Notes under the pieces: generated by a model | The model's database searches: none | What the model saw: only the letters and a program-made list of their open reading frames with translations | What the model was told of the DNA's origin: nothing | Shown: piece by piece, positions 17,200 through 27,565 of the stretch | Layout: the number at the start of each line of letters is the position of its first letter | How positions within the stretch are numbered: position 1 is the stretch's first letter | Made by a program: the position numbers and the translations under genes | From: Coralloluteibacterium thermophilum | GTDB taxonomy: Bacteria; Pseudomonadota; Gammaproteobacteria; Xanthomonadales; Xanthomonadaceae | Assembly: GCF_042654365.1 (NCBI RefSeq) | Contig: NZ_JBHSGG010000015.1 | Span: forward strand, 1-64,000 | Reading direction: 5' to 3' | DNA length: 64,000 bases

Positions 17200-18360
17200 A
17201 TGCACACTCTGTCCCCACCGCTGGCCCGCCTGCGCGAGCGCGCCGCGGAGATCGCCAACACCGTCCTCGCCGCCGATGCCGACGAGGTCGACCGCGAGGG
17301 GCGCTGGCCGGCCCGCGGCATGCGGGCGCTGGCGGAGGCCGGACTCATGGGGCTGCACATCCCGGAGCATCTCGGCGGCGACGGGCAGGGGCTGCTCGCG
17401 CTGGCGGTCGTCACCGAGGAACTCGGTCGATGCTGCAGCTCGACCGGCATGTGCTTCGGCATGCACAGCGTCGCGGCGAAGGTGATCGCGGCCAAGGCCA
17501 CCCCGTACCACGAGGAGCGCTTCCTGCGCCCCATCGCCGCCGGCCGCCACATCACCTCGCTCTCGCTCAGCGAGCCGGGCACCGGCGTGCACTTCTTCCT
17601 GCCCCGCGCCAAGTTCACCCGCGATGGCGAGGAGGTGGTCCTGGAGGGCCAGAAGAGCTTCGTCACCAGCGGCGGGCATGCGGATTCCTACGTGATCTCG
17701 GCGGTTCCGCCAGGCTCGGAGCTCGATCCGGGCACGTTCACGTGCTTCGCGGTGGAGGCGGGCGCGCCCGGGCTCGAATGGCTCCAGGACTGGCACGGCT
17801 TCGGCATGCGGGGCAACAGCTCCCGCGGGCTCCGCCTCGACCGGGCGCGCATACCCCACGCCAATCTTCTCGGCTCCGAAGGCGACCAGATCTGGTACGT
17901 GTTCGAGGTCGTCGCCCCCTACTTCATCATCGCGATGTCGGCGGTCTATCTCGGCATCGCGCAGGCCGCGCTCGACCTCACGGTCGCGCACCTCAAGGAG
18001 CGCTCCCACGCGCACACGGGGGAGACCCTGAGCGGGGTTCCGGTGCTGTCGCACCAGGTCGCGGAGATGTGGACCGCGATCCAGCGCACGCGTCAGCTCG
18101 TCCACCATGCCGCGCGGCTGTGCGATGCCGGTGCGCCCGACGCGTCGCTTTCCCTGTTCGCGGCCAAGGCCGACGTGGCCGACATGGTCGGTACGGTGAC
18201 CCAGCAGGCCATGATGCTGAGCGGCGGACGCGGATACGGACAGAACAGCGCGGTCGCCAGGCTGCTGCGCGACGGGCAGGCCGCGCACGTCATGGCGCCG
18301 AGCACCCAGCTTTTGAAGACGTGGCTCGGCCGGTCCGTCCTGGACCTCCCGCTGCTCTAG
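17200..18360 (+). CDS. Acyl-CoA dehydrogenase family flavoprotein
   Basis: 386 residues with the three ACAD domains: helical N-terminus with LMGLHIPEHLGGDG, the beta domain with TSLSLSEPGTGVHF and EGQKSFVTSGGHADSY, and the C-terminal helices with RGYGQNSAVARLLRDG. The usual C-terminal catalytic Glu motif (YEGTxQ) reads MAPSTQ here. The base may therefore come from another position, or the enzyme may act on an unusual substrate, such as a carrier-bound acyl group as in PltE-like enzymes. It ends 12 bases before the hybrid kinase on the same strand. Whether it serves the biosynthetic operon 5 kb downstream is open. Confidence 0.82.
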   Translation: MHTLSPPLARLRERAAEIANTVLAADADEVDREGRWPARGMRALAEAGLMGLHIPEHLGGDGQGLLALAVVTEELGRCCSSTGMCFGMHSVAAKVIAAKATPYHEERFLRPIAAGRHITSLSLSEPGTGVHFFLPRAKFTRDGEEVVLEGQKSFVTSGGHADSYVISAVPPGSELDPGTFTCFAVEAGAPGLEWLQDWHGFGMRGNSSRGLRLDRARIPHANLLGSEGDQIWYVFEVVAPYFIIAMSAVYLGIAQAALDLTVAHLKERSHAHTGETLSGVPVLSHQVAEMWTAIQRTRQLVHHAARLCDAGAPDASLSLFAAKADVADMVGTVTQQAMMLSGGRGYGQNSAVARLLRDGQAAHVMAPSTQLLKTWLGRSVLDLPLL

Positions 18361-18372
18361 CGCGTCCACGGC

Positions 18373-20472
18373 ATGCACGCTCAGGCTCCCTATCGGTTGC
18401 TGTTCGTGGGCAACGGGTCGAACCTCGACCGGTTCAGCGCCGCCCTGGCGGAGGCCGCCGGCGAGTTCGAGATCACCGCCCTGGACGAGCGCAGCGCGGT
18501 GGACGAGTCCGTCGCCGGGTGCATCGGCGTGCCGGGCCCGGATGCGATCGTCGTCGATGGCACCGTCGCGAATCCGCTGAGTGCGGCGGGGCGGCTTCGC
18601 CGGATGAGCCCGCGTTCGCAGGTGGTCTTCCTCCTGCCGCCGGAGCGGATCGAGCGCTTCCGCGCGGGTCTGCCCTTCGTGCCGCACCTGGGGTCGGCGT
18701 GGACGCTGGACGCGGAGAAGGCCGACGGCCTGCCACGGGTCCTGCGCGAAGCCGGCCGCACCGCGCGCGAGCGCGCCGCGGCGGCCACGGTGCTCAGCCG
18801 CATCAACTGGCAGCTCTCCGCCGCGCGGGCGCCCGAAGCCGAGGTCCGGCGTTCCCAGCTCGCGCTTTCGGAGCGCTACCTCGCCACCCTGCTGAGCCAG
18901 TCTCCCGACGCGTTCCTCGCGGTCGACGACCAGGGCGCCCTCATCGCGTGGAACGAGGCCGCGAAGCGCCTTTTCGGGATGGACCTCGACGAAGCGCTGC
19001 ACACGCCGGTCGTGCGGCTGTTCCCGCAGGCGCACCAGGCCTGGCTGGAGCGCCTGATCGAGGACACCCGCCGCGACGGGAAGGTTCTCCACGGCGAGGT
19101 GCCGCTGGGCGTGGACGGCGACGGCGCCCCCGTGCACGGCGAGATCAGCGTCGCGCCGGTCCACGACGAGGCCGGTCGGGTCGCGAGCGTCTCGATCACG
19201 GCGCGGGACGTGACCGCCCGCAGGCGCGCCGACGACGAGCTTCGCGAGCTGAACCGCACGCTGGAGGCGCGCATCGCCGCCGCCATCGCGGAACGCGAGC
19301 AGGTGGAGGAGGCACTCCGCCAGGCGCAGAAGATGGAGGCGGTCGGTCAGCTCACCGGGGGCATCGCGCACGACTTCAACAACATGCTCGCGGTCGTGAT
19401 CGGCTCGCTGGATCTCCTGGCCAGGCGCATCGGTAGCGAGGATGCGCGCACCCGGCGCTACGTCGACGCGGCGACCGAAGGCGCGCGACGGGCGGCACTG
19501 CTGACCCAGCGCCTGCTCGCGTTCTCCCGCCAGCAGCCGCTGCGGCCGCAGCCGATCAATGCCAACAAGCTCGTCGCCAACATGGCCGAGCTGGTCCGGC
19601 GTTCGCTGGGGGGCGACATCCGCCTCGAGACCGTGCTCGCCGGCGGCCTGTGGCGCGCACATGCCGATCCGAACCAGCTCGAGAGCGCGATCCTCAACCT
19701 GGCGGTGAACGCGCGCGACGCCATGCCCGGGGGCGGGCGGCTCACCATCGAGACCCAGAACGCACACCTCGATTCCCGCTACACGGCGACGCATCCCGGC
19801 ATCAATCCCGGGCAGTACGTCCTGATCGCCGTGACGGACACCGGCGAGGGCATGTCGCCGGAGGTGATCGCGCGCGCGTTCGATCCCTTCTTCACCACGA
19901 AGGACGTGGGCAAGGGGACGGGGCTGGGCCTCAGTCAGGTCTACGGCTTCGTCAGGCAGTCGGGCGGGCACGTGAAGATCTACTCCGAACCCGGCTACGG
20001 CACGACGGTCAAGATCTACCTGCCCCGGTCCGTCGCCGAGGGCGAGCCTGCTGCGGACGACGCATCGGCCGACGCGCCGCTGGGGGAACAGCAGGAGCTC
20101 GTGCTCGTGGTGGAGGACGAGCCGGCCGTGCGCCAGTTCAGCGTGGACGCGCTCTGCGAGCTTGGTTACCGCGTGCTCGAGGCCGATGGCGCGACCTCCG
20201 CGCTGCGGCAACTGGAGGCGCACCCGGACATCGCGCTGCTGTTCACCGACGTCGTCATGCCGGAGGTCAACGGCCCCAGGCTCGCGGACGAAGCGCGCCG
20301 GCGACGGCCCGGCCTCAAGGTGCTCTTCACGACCGGCTATCCCCGCGACGCGGTCGTCCACAACGGCGTCCTCGGCAACGCGGTCGATCTGCTCGGCAAG
20401 CCCTTCACCGTCGAGGAGCTGGCGGCGAAGGTGCGCGAGGTCCTCGACACGCCATCCGCCGACGAAAGTTAG
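18373..20472 (+). CDS. Hybrid sensor histidine kinase with PAS and C-terminal receiver
   Basis: 699 residues, soluble (no TM or signal). Order: an N-terminal flavodoxin-like segment (1-130) resembling a degenerate receiver, a PAS domain (about 175-295, LLSQSPDAFLAVDDQGALIAWN), a coiled-coil linker, the phospho-acceptor domain with His333 in GGIAHDFNNMLAVV, an ATPase domain (NLAVNARDAMP, DTGEGMSPEV, GTGLGLSQVYG), and a receiver with Asp626 in FTDVVMPEVNG. The HDFNN H box marks the family of soluble hybrid kinases that often answer to redox or small ligands. No output domain is present, so the receiver must signal to another protein. It lies directly downstream of the ACAD gene. Confidence 0.88.
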   Translation: MHAQAPYRLLFVGNGSNLDRFSAALAEAAGEFEITALDERSAVDESVAGCIGVPGPDAIVVDGTVANPLSAAGRLRRMSPRSQVVFLLPPERIERFRAGLPFVPHLGSAWTLDAEKADGLPRVLREAGRTARERAAAATVLSRINWQLSAARAPEAEVRRSQLALSERYLATLLSQSPDAFLAVDDQGALIAWNEAAKRLFGMDLDEALHTPVVRLFPQAHQAWLERLIEDTRRDGKVLHGEVPLGVDGDGAPVHGEISVAPVHDEAGRVASVSITARDVTARRRADDELRELNRTLEARIAAAIAEREQVEEALRQAQKMEAVGQLTGGIAHDFNNMLAVVIGSLDLLARRIGSEDARTRRYVDAATEGARRAALLTQRLLAFSRQQPLRPQPINANKLVANMAELVRRSLGGDIRLETVLAGGLWRAHADPNQLESAILNLAVNARDAMPGGGRLTIETQNAHLDSRYTATHPGINPGQYVLIAVTDTGEGMSPEVIARAFDPFFTTKDVGKGTGLGLSQVYGFVRQSGGHVKIYSEPGYGTTVKIYLPRSVAEGEPAADDASADAPLGEQQELVLVVEDEPAVRQFSVDALCELGYRVLEADGATSALRQLEAHPDIALLFTDVVMPEVNGPRLADEARRRRPGLKVLFTTGYPRDAVVHNGVLGNAVDLLGKPFTVEELAAKVREVLDTPSADES

Positions 20473-20698
20473 AGGCCCCCGTCGCCCGCGGCCTCGGCGT
20501 ATCCGCGCCGCGCATCGGACGCGCGAGTCGCGCGTACGAGGGGCGGGCGCGTCCTTCCTCAGGTACGGCGGCCGCGGCATCGCCTGCGCACGCCGCGGGT
20601 CGCGCGCGCGGCGTGTGCGAACGCACATCGCGGGCCCGTCCGACGGGCCGCCGCGATGCGCCTTGCGGTGGCCGGGTGCCTATGCTGGAATCCGGGCA

Positions 20699-20712
20699 CA
20701 ACTGCAGAGTTG
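20699..20712 (+). promoter_or_regulatory. Short palindrome upstream of the acyl-CoA ligase gene
   Basis: CAACT-GCAG-AGTTG, perfect 5-bp arms, 40 bases before the fadD start and just after a -10-like TATGCT at 20681-20686. This is a plausible operator for a fatty-acid-responsive repressor, but it does not match the PsrA or FadR consensus I know. Position is the main support. Confidence 0.28.
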
Positions 20713-20751
20713 CACTTCAGCAGCCGCAAAAAACCAGGTGGAGGGAACAGG

Positions 20752-22428
<1,677 letters not shown>

Positions 22429-22580
22429 CGACGGCCAACGGGAAGGCCCGCCTTCGGCCGCTCCCACCGCGCCATCCGCCGTTGCCGGTTGTCTCGAAGT
22501 CGTAACGGAACCGTGTCAGAGCTGTGCCGGAACGCCCGCGGCAGTGCCGGCGGTCCGCGTTCCGCATCAGGAAGAGCCAC

Positions 22581-22603
22581 GACGGGCCTGCTCTCGGCCC
22601 GTC
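22581..22603 (+). promoter_or_regulatory. Hairpin in the leader of the diiron oxygenase operon
   Basis: Stem GACGGGCC/GGCCCGTC (22581-22588 with 22596-22603), 7-base loop, 9 bases before the Shine-Dalgarno AAGGAG of the first operon gene. No T run, so it may act on translation or RNA stability. Confidence 0.3.
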
Positions 22604-22622
22604 CTGCAGACAAGGAGCCAGG

Positions 22623-23543
22623 ATGTCTCCGAACGTCGCCCCCGCCGCCGCTGCGTCGGCACTCGCGCAGATCGACGAAGACCCGGTGTTCGCGTCCCGG
22701 GTCGAGCAGTTGATCCGTCTTTCCCGGGACCGCCACGTCAACAGCTTCGCGAAGATCGAGTGGCCCGACGCCATTCCCGACGAGGCGTGGTGGCTGTCGC
22801 CGGAGCTTCTGAGCGTGCACGGCACCGAGTACGCCGAGGCGCTGACGGAGCGGCAGCTCATGCTGCTGTCGAAGTGGGAGTGCATCAACGCCTTCAGCCT
22901 CAACGTCGAGGGCGAGCGCGAGCTGATCAACCTGCTGTCGGCCCGGCTCTACGCGCCGGGGCTGCCCGACATCGAGGCCTACATCCACCACTTCATCGAC
23001 GAGGAGAACAAGCACCTCTGGTTCTTCGGCGAGTTCTGTCGCCGCTACGGCGGCAAGATCTACTCGAGCAAGAAGGTCGGCATCGCGGACGAGCGCTTCG
23101 GCCACGAGATGGCCTTCTTCCTGCTGTTCGCGCGGATCTTCATCTTCGAGGAGATCGGCGGCTACTACAACGTCGTCGCCGGCGGCGACGAGCGGGTCTC
23201 GCCCTTCGTCCGCGCGATCCACCAGATCCACCACGCGGACGAGGCGCGGCACATCACCTTCGGCCGCGCGGTCCTGGCGCAGAGCAAGGAGATCGCGTTC
23301 GCCGCCAGCGACCCGGCGGAGCGCGAGGCCGCGGTCGCGCACCTGCAGCGCTTCGTCCAGGTCTCGATCGAGGCCCTCTACCAGCCCGCGATGTACCGCG
23401 ACAGCGGCATCGGGGGCGGCGTCGCGCTGCGCCGCCGGCTGCTTGAGCATCCGGCGCGCCGCGAGCACCACGCTGCCGCGCTGCTGAGGCGGCCGCTGAA
23501 GTTCATGGAGGAACTGGGCATCCGGCTGGAGGCGAACCCGTGA
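22623..23543 (+). CDS. AurF-like diiron N-oxygenase
   Basis: 306 residues, ferritin-like helical bundle of the AurF family (PF11583). All seven iron ligands of AurF have a counterpart at matching spacing: Glu96, Glu128 and His131 (EENKH), Glu176 or Glu177, and His203, Glu207, His210 (HHADEARH). AurF-type enzymes oxidise amines to hydroxylamine, nitroso or nitro groups; CmlI and the diiron enzymes of the ham, mgo and pvf clusters belong here, the latter acting in pathways with A-T-R synthetases. AAGGAG precedes the ATG. The stop overlaps the GTG start of a carrier protein, so the natural substrate may be carrier-bound. N-oxygenation is inferred from family; C-hydroxylation cannot be excluded. 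Confidence 0.82.
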   Translation: MSPNVAPAAAASALAQIDEDPVFASRVEQLIRLSRDRHVNSFAKIEWPDAIPDEAWWLSPELLSVHGTEYAEALTERQLMLLSKWECINAFSLNVEGERELINLLSARLYAPGLPDIEAYIHHFIDEENKHLWFFGEFCRRYGGKIYSSKKVGIADERFGHEMAFFLLFARIFIFEEIGGYYNVVAGGDERVSPFVRAIHQIHHADEARHITFGRAVLAQSKEIAFAASDPAEREAAVAHLQRFVQVSIEALYQPAMYRDSGIGGGVALRRRLLEHPARREHHAAALLRRPLKFMEELGIRLEANP

Positions 23544-23785
23544 GCCTCCAGGCCTCCGGCATCGAGACGCTGCGCGAGTGGCTGCTCGAGCGCCATCCCG
23601 ACGTCGCACGCATCGACGACGACACCGACCTCTTCGAGCGGAAGCTGATCGATTCGATCAACTTCGTCGAGTACATCCTCATCATCGAGGAACTGATCGA
23701 CCGCGAGATCCCCGTCACGCCGGACCTGATCCCGAAGACGGCCACCCTGGGCCGCGTCCGCGACAACTTCTTCGCCGGGGCCTAG
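23540..23785 (+). CDS. Stand-alone acyl/peptidyl carrier protein
   Basis: 81 residues, about the size of one carrier domain. The phosphopantetheine attachment site is Ser39 in LIDSINFVEYI, followed by an acidic helix (IIEELIDREIPVTP) typical of ACP helix III. It starts with GTG overlapping the oxygenase stop (GTGA), so it is translationally coupled to it. It would tether the substrate as a thioester for the neighbouring oxygenase, reductase and adenylation enzyme. It is not the fatty-acid AcpP, whose DSLDTVELVM motif differs. Confidence 0.82.
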   Translation: MSLQASGIETLREWLLERHPDVARIDDDTDLFERKLIDSINFVEYILIIEELIDREIPVTPDLIPKTATLGRVRDNFFAGA

Positions 23786-23858
23786 CGCTTCGGCCGCGGC
23801 TGCCCGCGGCAGCCGCGGCGCCCCGCGACGCCATGCCGACCGACAAGGAGAGTTCACC

Positions 23859-25907
23859 GTGCAGCGTCCCGATACCCGCGATCCCAGCGCCCTCGTGCCC
23901 GAGCGCGCGGTCCCGCCGATCCTGCTCACCGGAGCCACCGGCTTCCTCGGCGGCCACTTCCTGCTGCACCGGATCGAATGGCCGGGCGCCGTCTACGCGA
24001 TCGTGCGCGGCGAGACGGAGCGGCAGGCCCGCGCGCGGCTGTACGCGCATCTCGGCGAGTGCGCGGCCTCGTACCAGCGCCCCCTGCCCAGGGCACAGCT
24101 CGACGAGCGGCTGCACGTGCTCGTCGGCGACATCACCAGGCCGGACTGCGGCCTCGACACCGACGCGCTGGCCCGGCTGCACGCGGCCGCGCCGCGGGAG
24201 TTCTGGCACTGCGCGGCCAGCCTGAAGTTCGAGGACCGGCATCGCCGCGAGATCTTCGAGCACAACGTCGAGGGCACGCGGAACATGCTCGACCTGTTCC
24301 GCCGGCTGTGCGGGGCCGACGCCGGCGGCGCCCCGGCCGAGTTCCTCCACGTCTCCACCGCCTACACCGCGGGCAGGGCGCAGGGCGAGATCGAGGAGGC
24401 GCGGCATTCCGGCGACCGCGGCTACAACAACGCCTACGAGGAGAGCAAGCATGCCGCGGAGATCCTGGTCGCGGACCTGTGCGAGGCGCACGGGCTGAGC
24501 TACCGCATCCTGCGGCCGACCATCGTCATGGGCCCGCGCGCCACCCACCGCAGCGGCACCACCCGCTTCGGCGTGTACGGCTTCGCGAAGGAGGTCCACC
24601 GGCTGCGCGAGACCCTGGCCAAGCTGAAGCACCCGCTGGAACTGGTCGGCGCCGAGCGTGCGACCGCCAACCTGACGCCCGTGGACGAATGCGTCTACGA
24701 CATGCTGCGGCTGTCTTCGGAGGGTTTCGGGGCGCAGCGGTACTTCCACCTCAGCAATCCCGAAGGCGTGAACATGGGGCGGCTGATCGCGACCATCGAC
24801 CGCAAGACCGGCGCCAACCGGCTGGCCTTTGTCGCGGAGCGCAGCGGCGAGGCGGGTCCGCTGCAGGAACTGTTCGACGAGCGCACCCGCTTCTACGCCG
24901 GTTACTACGCCGCCGAGAAGCGCTTCCTGCGCAGCGCCCCGCCGCAGCCGCAGGTGGACTGGGACGACGTCGACCGCTACCTGGCCTCGTTCATGCAGGA
25001 ACTCGAGGAGGAGGAAGCCGGCGGCTCCGGCTTCCGCCGCCAGGTCGTGTTCGCCCGCGACGGCGCTGCGCTGAAGGTCTACACCTGCGGCAGCGCCAGG
25101 CTTCCGCCGCTGTTCCTGGCGAACGCCTACGGCATGCCCGCGGAGTTCATGTGGCCGCTGGCACAGCGCCTGCAGCGCGACTTCCACGTCGTCACCTGGG
25201 AGTGCCGCTGGGTGCCGGGCGCGGAGGATGCCTTCGATCCCGACGACTGCGGCTCGCTCGCCCACGCGCAGGACCTGGTCGACATCCAGACGTCGCTGGG
25301 GTTGCCGCCGGCGGGCGTGGTCGGCTGGAGCAGTGGAGCGCAGGTCTCGCTGCGCGCCATGGCCGCGTTCCCGGAGCGCATCCGCGGCGCCGTCCTCCTC
25401 AACCCCGGCGTGTCCATTCCCCCGTCCGACACCGTGCGGGCGACCCGCTTCGAGACCGGCATCCGCACGCTGTTCGACAGGATCGCGGGCAGCCACCGCA
25501 TGGCCGAGAAGTACTGCGAGCTGATCTACGGCGCCGCCGCCACCGATGCCGGCGACAGCCGCATGCTCAGCAACATCCTGACCAGCACCGACCCCTACCT
25601 GCTGTACATGACCAGCCTGCCGTTCCGCACGCCGCAGTCGCTGTTCCGCTACGCCAACATGATGCGCACCCTGTTCGCGGAGCGGCCGGACGCATGGACG
25701 GCCGACGTGGCGCAGCCGGTGCTGGTGTACGTCGGCGAGCGCGACGTGGTCACCCATCCCGACCTCGGGCAGGCGCTGTGCGACGGCCTGCGGCGGGGCG
25801 AGCTGTACAGCGATCCCGACGGCGACCACTTCGCCCACTACTACGACCAGCGTGTGGCGGACCTGGCGCGCCGGCACCTCGTGCCCGAGCGGCAGAACGC
25901 GGCATGA
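23859..25907 (+). CDS. Thioester reductase domain fused to an alpha/beta hydrolase
   Basis: 682 residues. N-terminal (20-370): an extended SDR of the thioester-reductase/male-sterility type, NADPH-binding GATGFLGGHF at 25-34, DIT after strand 3, STAYTAG, catalytic Tyr193 and Lys197 in NAYEESKHA, and RPTIVMGPRA. Such domains release carrier-bound acyl groups as aldehydes or alcohols. C-terminal (from about 395): an alpha/beta hydrolase with nucleophile Ser491 in VGWSSGAQ, an acid in VGERDVVTHP and His in DGDHFAHY. An acidic linker (LEEEEAGGSG) joins the halves. GTG start at 23859, preceded by AAGGAG. I know no named protein with this architecture. The stop overlaps an in-frame ATG of the adenylation gene (25904). 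Confidence 0.8.
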   Translation: MQRPDTRDPSALVPERAVPPILLTGATGFLGGHFLLHRIEWPGAVYAIVRGETERQARARLYAHLGECAASYQRPLPRAQLDERLHVLVGDITRPDCGLDTDALARLHAAAPREFWHCAASLKFEDRHRREIFEHNVEGTRNMLDLFRRLCGADAGGAPAEFLHVSTAYTAGRAQGEIEEARHSGDRGYNNAYEESKHAAEILVADLCEAHGLSYRILRPTIVMGPRATHRSGTTRFGVYGFAKEVHRLRETLAKLKHPLELVGAERATANLTPVDECVYDMLRLSSEGFGAQRYFHLSNPEGVNMGRLIATIDRKTGANRLAFVAERSGEAGPLQELFDERTRFYAGYYAAEKRFLRSAPPQPQVDWDDVDRYLASFMQELEEEEAGGSGFRRQVVFARDGAALKVYTCGSARLPPLFLANAYGMPAEFMWPLAQRLQRDFHVVTWECRWVPGAEDAFDPDDCGSLAHAQDLVDIQTSLGLPPAGVVGWSSGAQVSLRAMAAFPERIRGAVLLNPGVSIPPSDTVRATRFETGIRTLFDRIAGSHRMAEKYCELIYGAAATDAGDSRMLSNILTSTDPYLLYMTSLPFRTPQSLFRYANMMRTLFAERPDAWTADVAQPVLVYVGERDVVTHPDLGQALCDGLRRGELYSDPDGDHFAHYYDQRVADLARRHLVPERQNAA

Positions 25908-25921
25908 GAGCGGAGGAGGAC

Positions 25922-27565
25922 ATGATCCGGCCCCGCGTCATCGACCGCGTCCTCGCCTCGGCGGAGCGCGTCCCGGAACGGCCCGCACTCTGGGTCGACG
26001 GCCGCACGTACTCCTACCGCCTGCTCCTGCACCACGCGCAGCGGCTGGCCGAGCGGCTGCGCGCCGTCGAGGGGCCGGTGTGCGCCACCGTCGGCGAGCG
26101 CAGCCTGACCGCCTACTGTGCGCCGCTGGCGTGCATGCTCGCCGGCAAGGTCCACGTCCCGCTCGGCGCCAGCCTGCCCGAGACGCGCATGGCCGACATC
26201 CTGCAACGGACGCGGCCGGCCGCCCTGATCTGCGACGGGCCGGGCGCCGCCCGGCTGCCCGGCCTGCTGGCGCTGCTCGACGGCCCGCTGCCGGTGCTGT
26301 CCGCGGAGCCGGACTGGGCGGGGCCGGGCACCGCCGGGCCGGCCGGGCCTGCCGACGCGCCGGCGGCTCCGCTGGATCGCGACGATGCCGATGGCGCCTC
26401 GGGCCTGGGCGTGCGCGACGGCGACATCGCCTACGTGCTGTTCACCTCGGGCAGTACCGGTCGGCCCAAGGGCGTCGCGGTGGGCCACGACGCGCTGTGC
26501 GCCTACGTGGACGCGATGCGCGCGCGCTATCCGGAACTCGACGAGCAGCAGCGCTGCACGCAGTTCTTCGAGCCCACCTTCGACCTGTCGATGCACGACA
26601 TGTTCGTGACCTGGGCCGCGGGCGCCTGCCTGTACTGCGTCCCGCGGTCGGCGCTGCTGATGCCGACGGAGTTCGTCGCGGCGCACGGGTTGACCGTCTG
26701 GTTCTCCGTGCCCTCGCTGGCGGCCACCCTGCAGCGCTACGGCCTGCTGACGCCGGGCGCGCTGGCCGGCCTCCGGCTTGCGCTGTTCTGCGGCGAAGCC
26801 CTCCCGGGGCCGCTGGCCCGCGCCTGGGCGGCCGCCGCTCCGCAGGCGCGCTGCGAGAACCTCTACGGCCCCACCGAAGCCACGATCGCCTGCACCGCGC
26901 ATCGCCTGCGCGCATCCGACGCCGAGGGCGGCGTGGTCCCGATCGGCAGGCCGCTGCCCGACATGGAACTCGTCGTGGTGCGCGACGACGGCGCGCGCTG
27001 CGTCCCCGGCGAGGTCGGCGAGCTCTGGCTCGGCGGGGCGCAACTGGCCTTCGGCTACTGGCGCGATGCCGCCCAGACCGCGACGCGTTTCGTGGAGGCG
27101 CGCTTCGACGGTCTCGCCGCCACGCGCTGGTACCGCACCGGCGATCTCGCGGCGATAGACCGCCAGGGCGTCGCCCACTTCCGGGGGCGGGCGGACCGGC
27201 AGGTCAAGCTGCGTGGCTACCGCGTCGAGCTGCAGGAGGTCGAGGCGCATCTGCGCGCGGCCTGCTCGGACGCGGGCGCCGCCGCCGAGGTCGCGGTCGT
27301 CGCTGTCGCCGCGCCGGGCGACGAGGCACCGAGCGGCCTGGCCGCCTTCGTGGTCCGCACGGACTTCGACCCCCGCGCGGCGCTGGCGGCAATGAAGGCG
27401 CGGCTGCCGTCGTACATGGTGCCGACGGAGTTCCATCGGCTCGACGCCCTGCCGCTCAACGCCAACGGCAAGGTGGACTACGCGGCGCTGACCGCGCTGC
27501 GGGCGGCAGAGGCGCCGCGCCGACGGCGCGTGGAAACCGCAGGTCTTGAGGGAGGAACCGAATGA
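25922..27565 (+). CDS. Stand-alone amino acid adenylation enzyme
   Basis: 547 residues, an ANL-family A domain without condensation or carrier domains. Core motifs: A3 FTSGSTGRPKG, A4 FDLSMHDMF, A5 NLYGPTEATI, A7 YRTGDLA, A8 RADRQVKLRGYRVEL and A10 LNANGKVDY with the catalytic Lys. Asp is present at the position equivalent to GrsA Asp235, which binds the alpha-amino group, so an alpha-amino acid is the likely substrate. By my hand alignment the specificity residues read D-L-H-F-L-C-L-I-A-K, which I do not recognise. The start at 25922 follows GGAGGAGG at short spacing; 25904 in frame overlaps the upstream stop and is an alternative. It should load the carrier at 23540. Confidence 0.83.
   Translation: MIRPRVIDRVLASAERVPERPALWVDGRTYSYRLLLHHAQRLAERLRAVEGPVCATVGERSLTAYCAPLACMLAGKVHVPLGASLPETRMADILQRTRPAALICDGPGAARLPGLLALLDGPLPVLSAEPDWAGPGTAGPAGPADAPAAPLDRDDADGASGLGVRDGDIAYVLFTSGSTGRPKGVAVGHDALCAYVDAMRARYPELDEQQRCTQFFEPTFDLSMHDMFVTWAAGACLYCVPRSALLMPTEFVAAHGLTVWFSVPSLAATLQRYGLLTPGALAGLRLALFCGEALPGPLARAWAAAAPQARCENLYGPTEATIACTAHRLRASDAEGGVVPIGRPLPDMELVVVRDDGARCVPGEVGELWLGGAQLAFGYWRDAAQTATRFVEARFDGLAATRWYRTGDLAAIDRQGVAHFRGRADRQVKLRGYRVELQEVEAHLRAACSDAGAAAEVAVVAVAAPGDEAPSGLAAFVVRTDFDPRAALAAMKARLPSYMVPTEFHRLDALPLNANGKVDYAALTALRAAEAPRRRRVETAGLEGGTE

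Noticed and set aside
17173..20628. 1151-residue minus-strand open frame
   Set aside because: Antisense shadow of the ACAD and hybrid kinase genes; no recognisable motif.
22623..27565. Fatty-acid desaturase/aryl-polyene type cluster
   Set aside because: No ketosynthase, dehydratase or ketoreductase is present, and the diiron ligand pattern is AurF-like, not desaturase-like.
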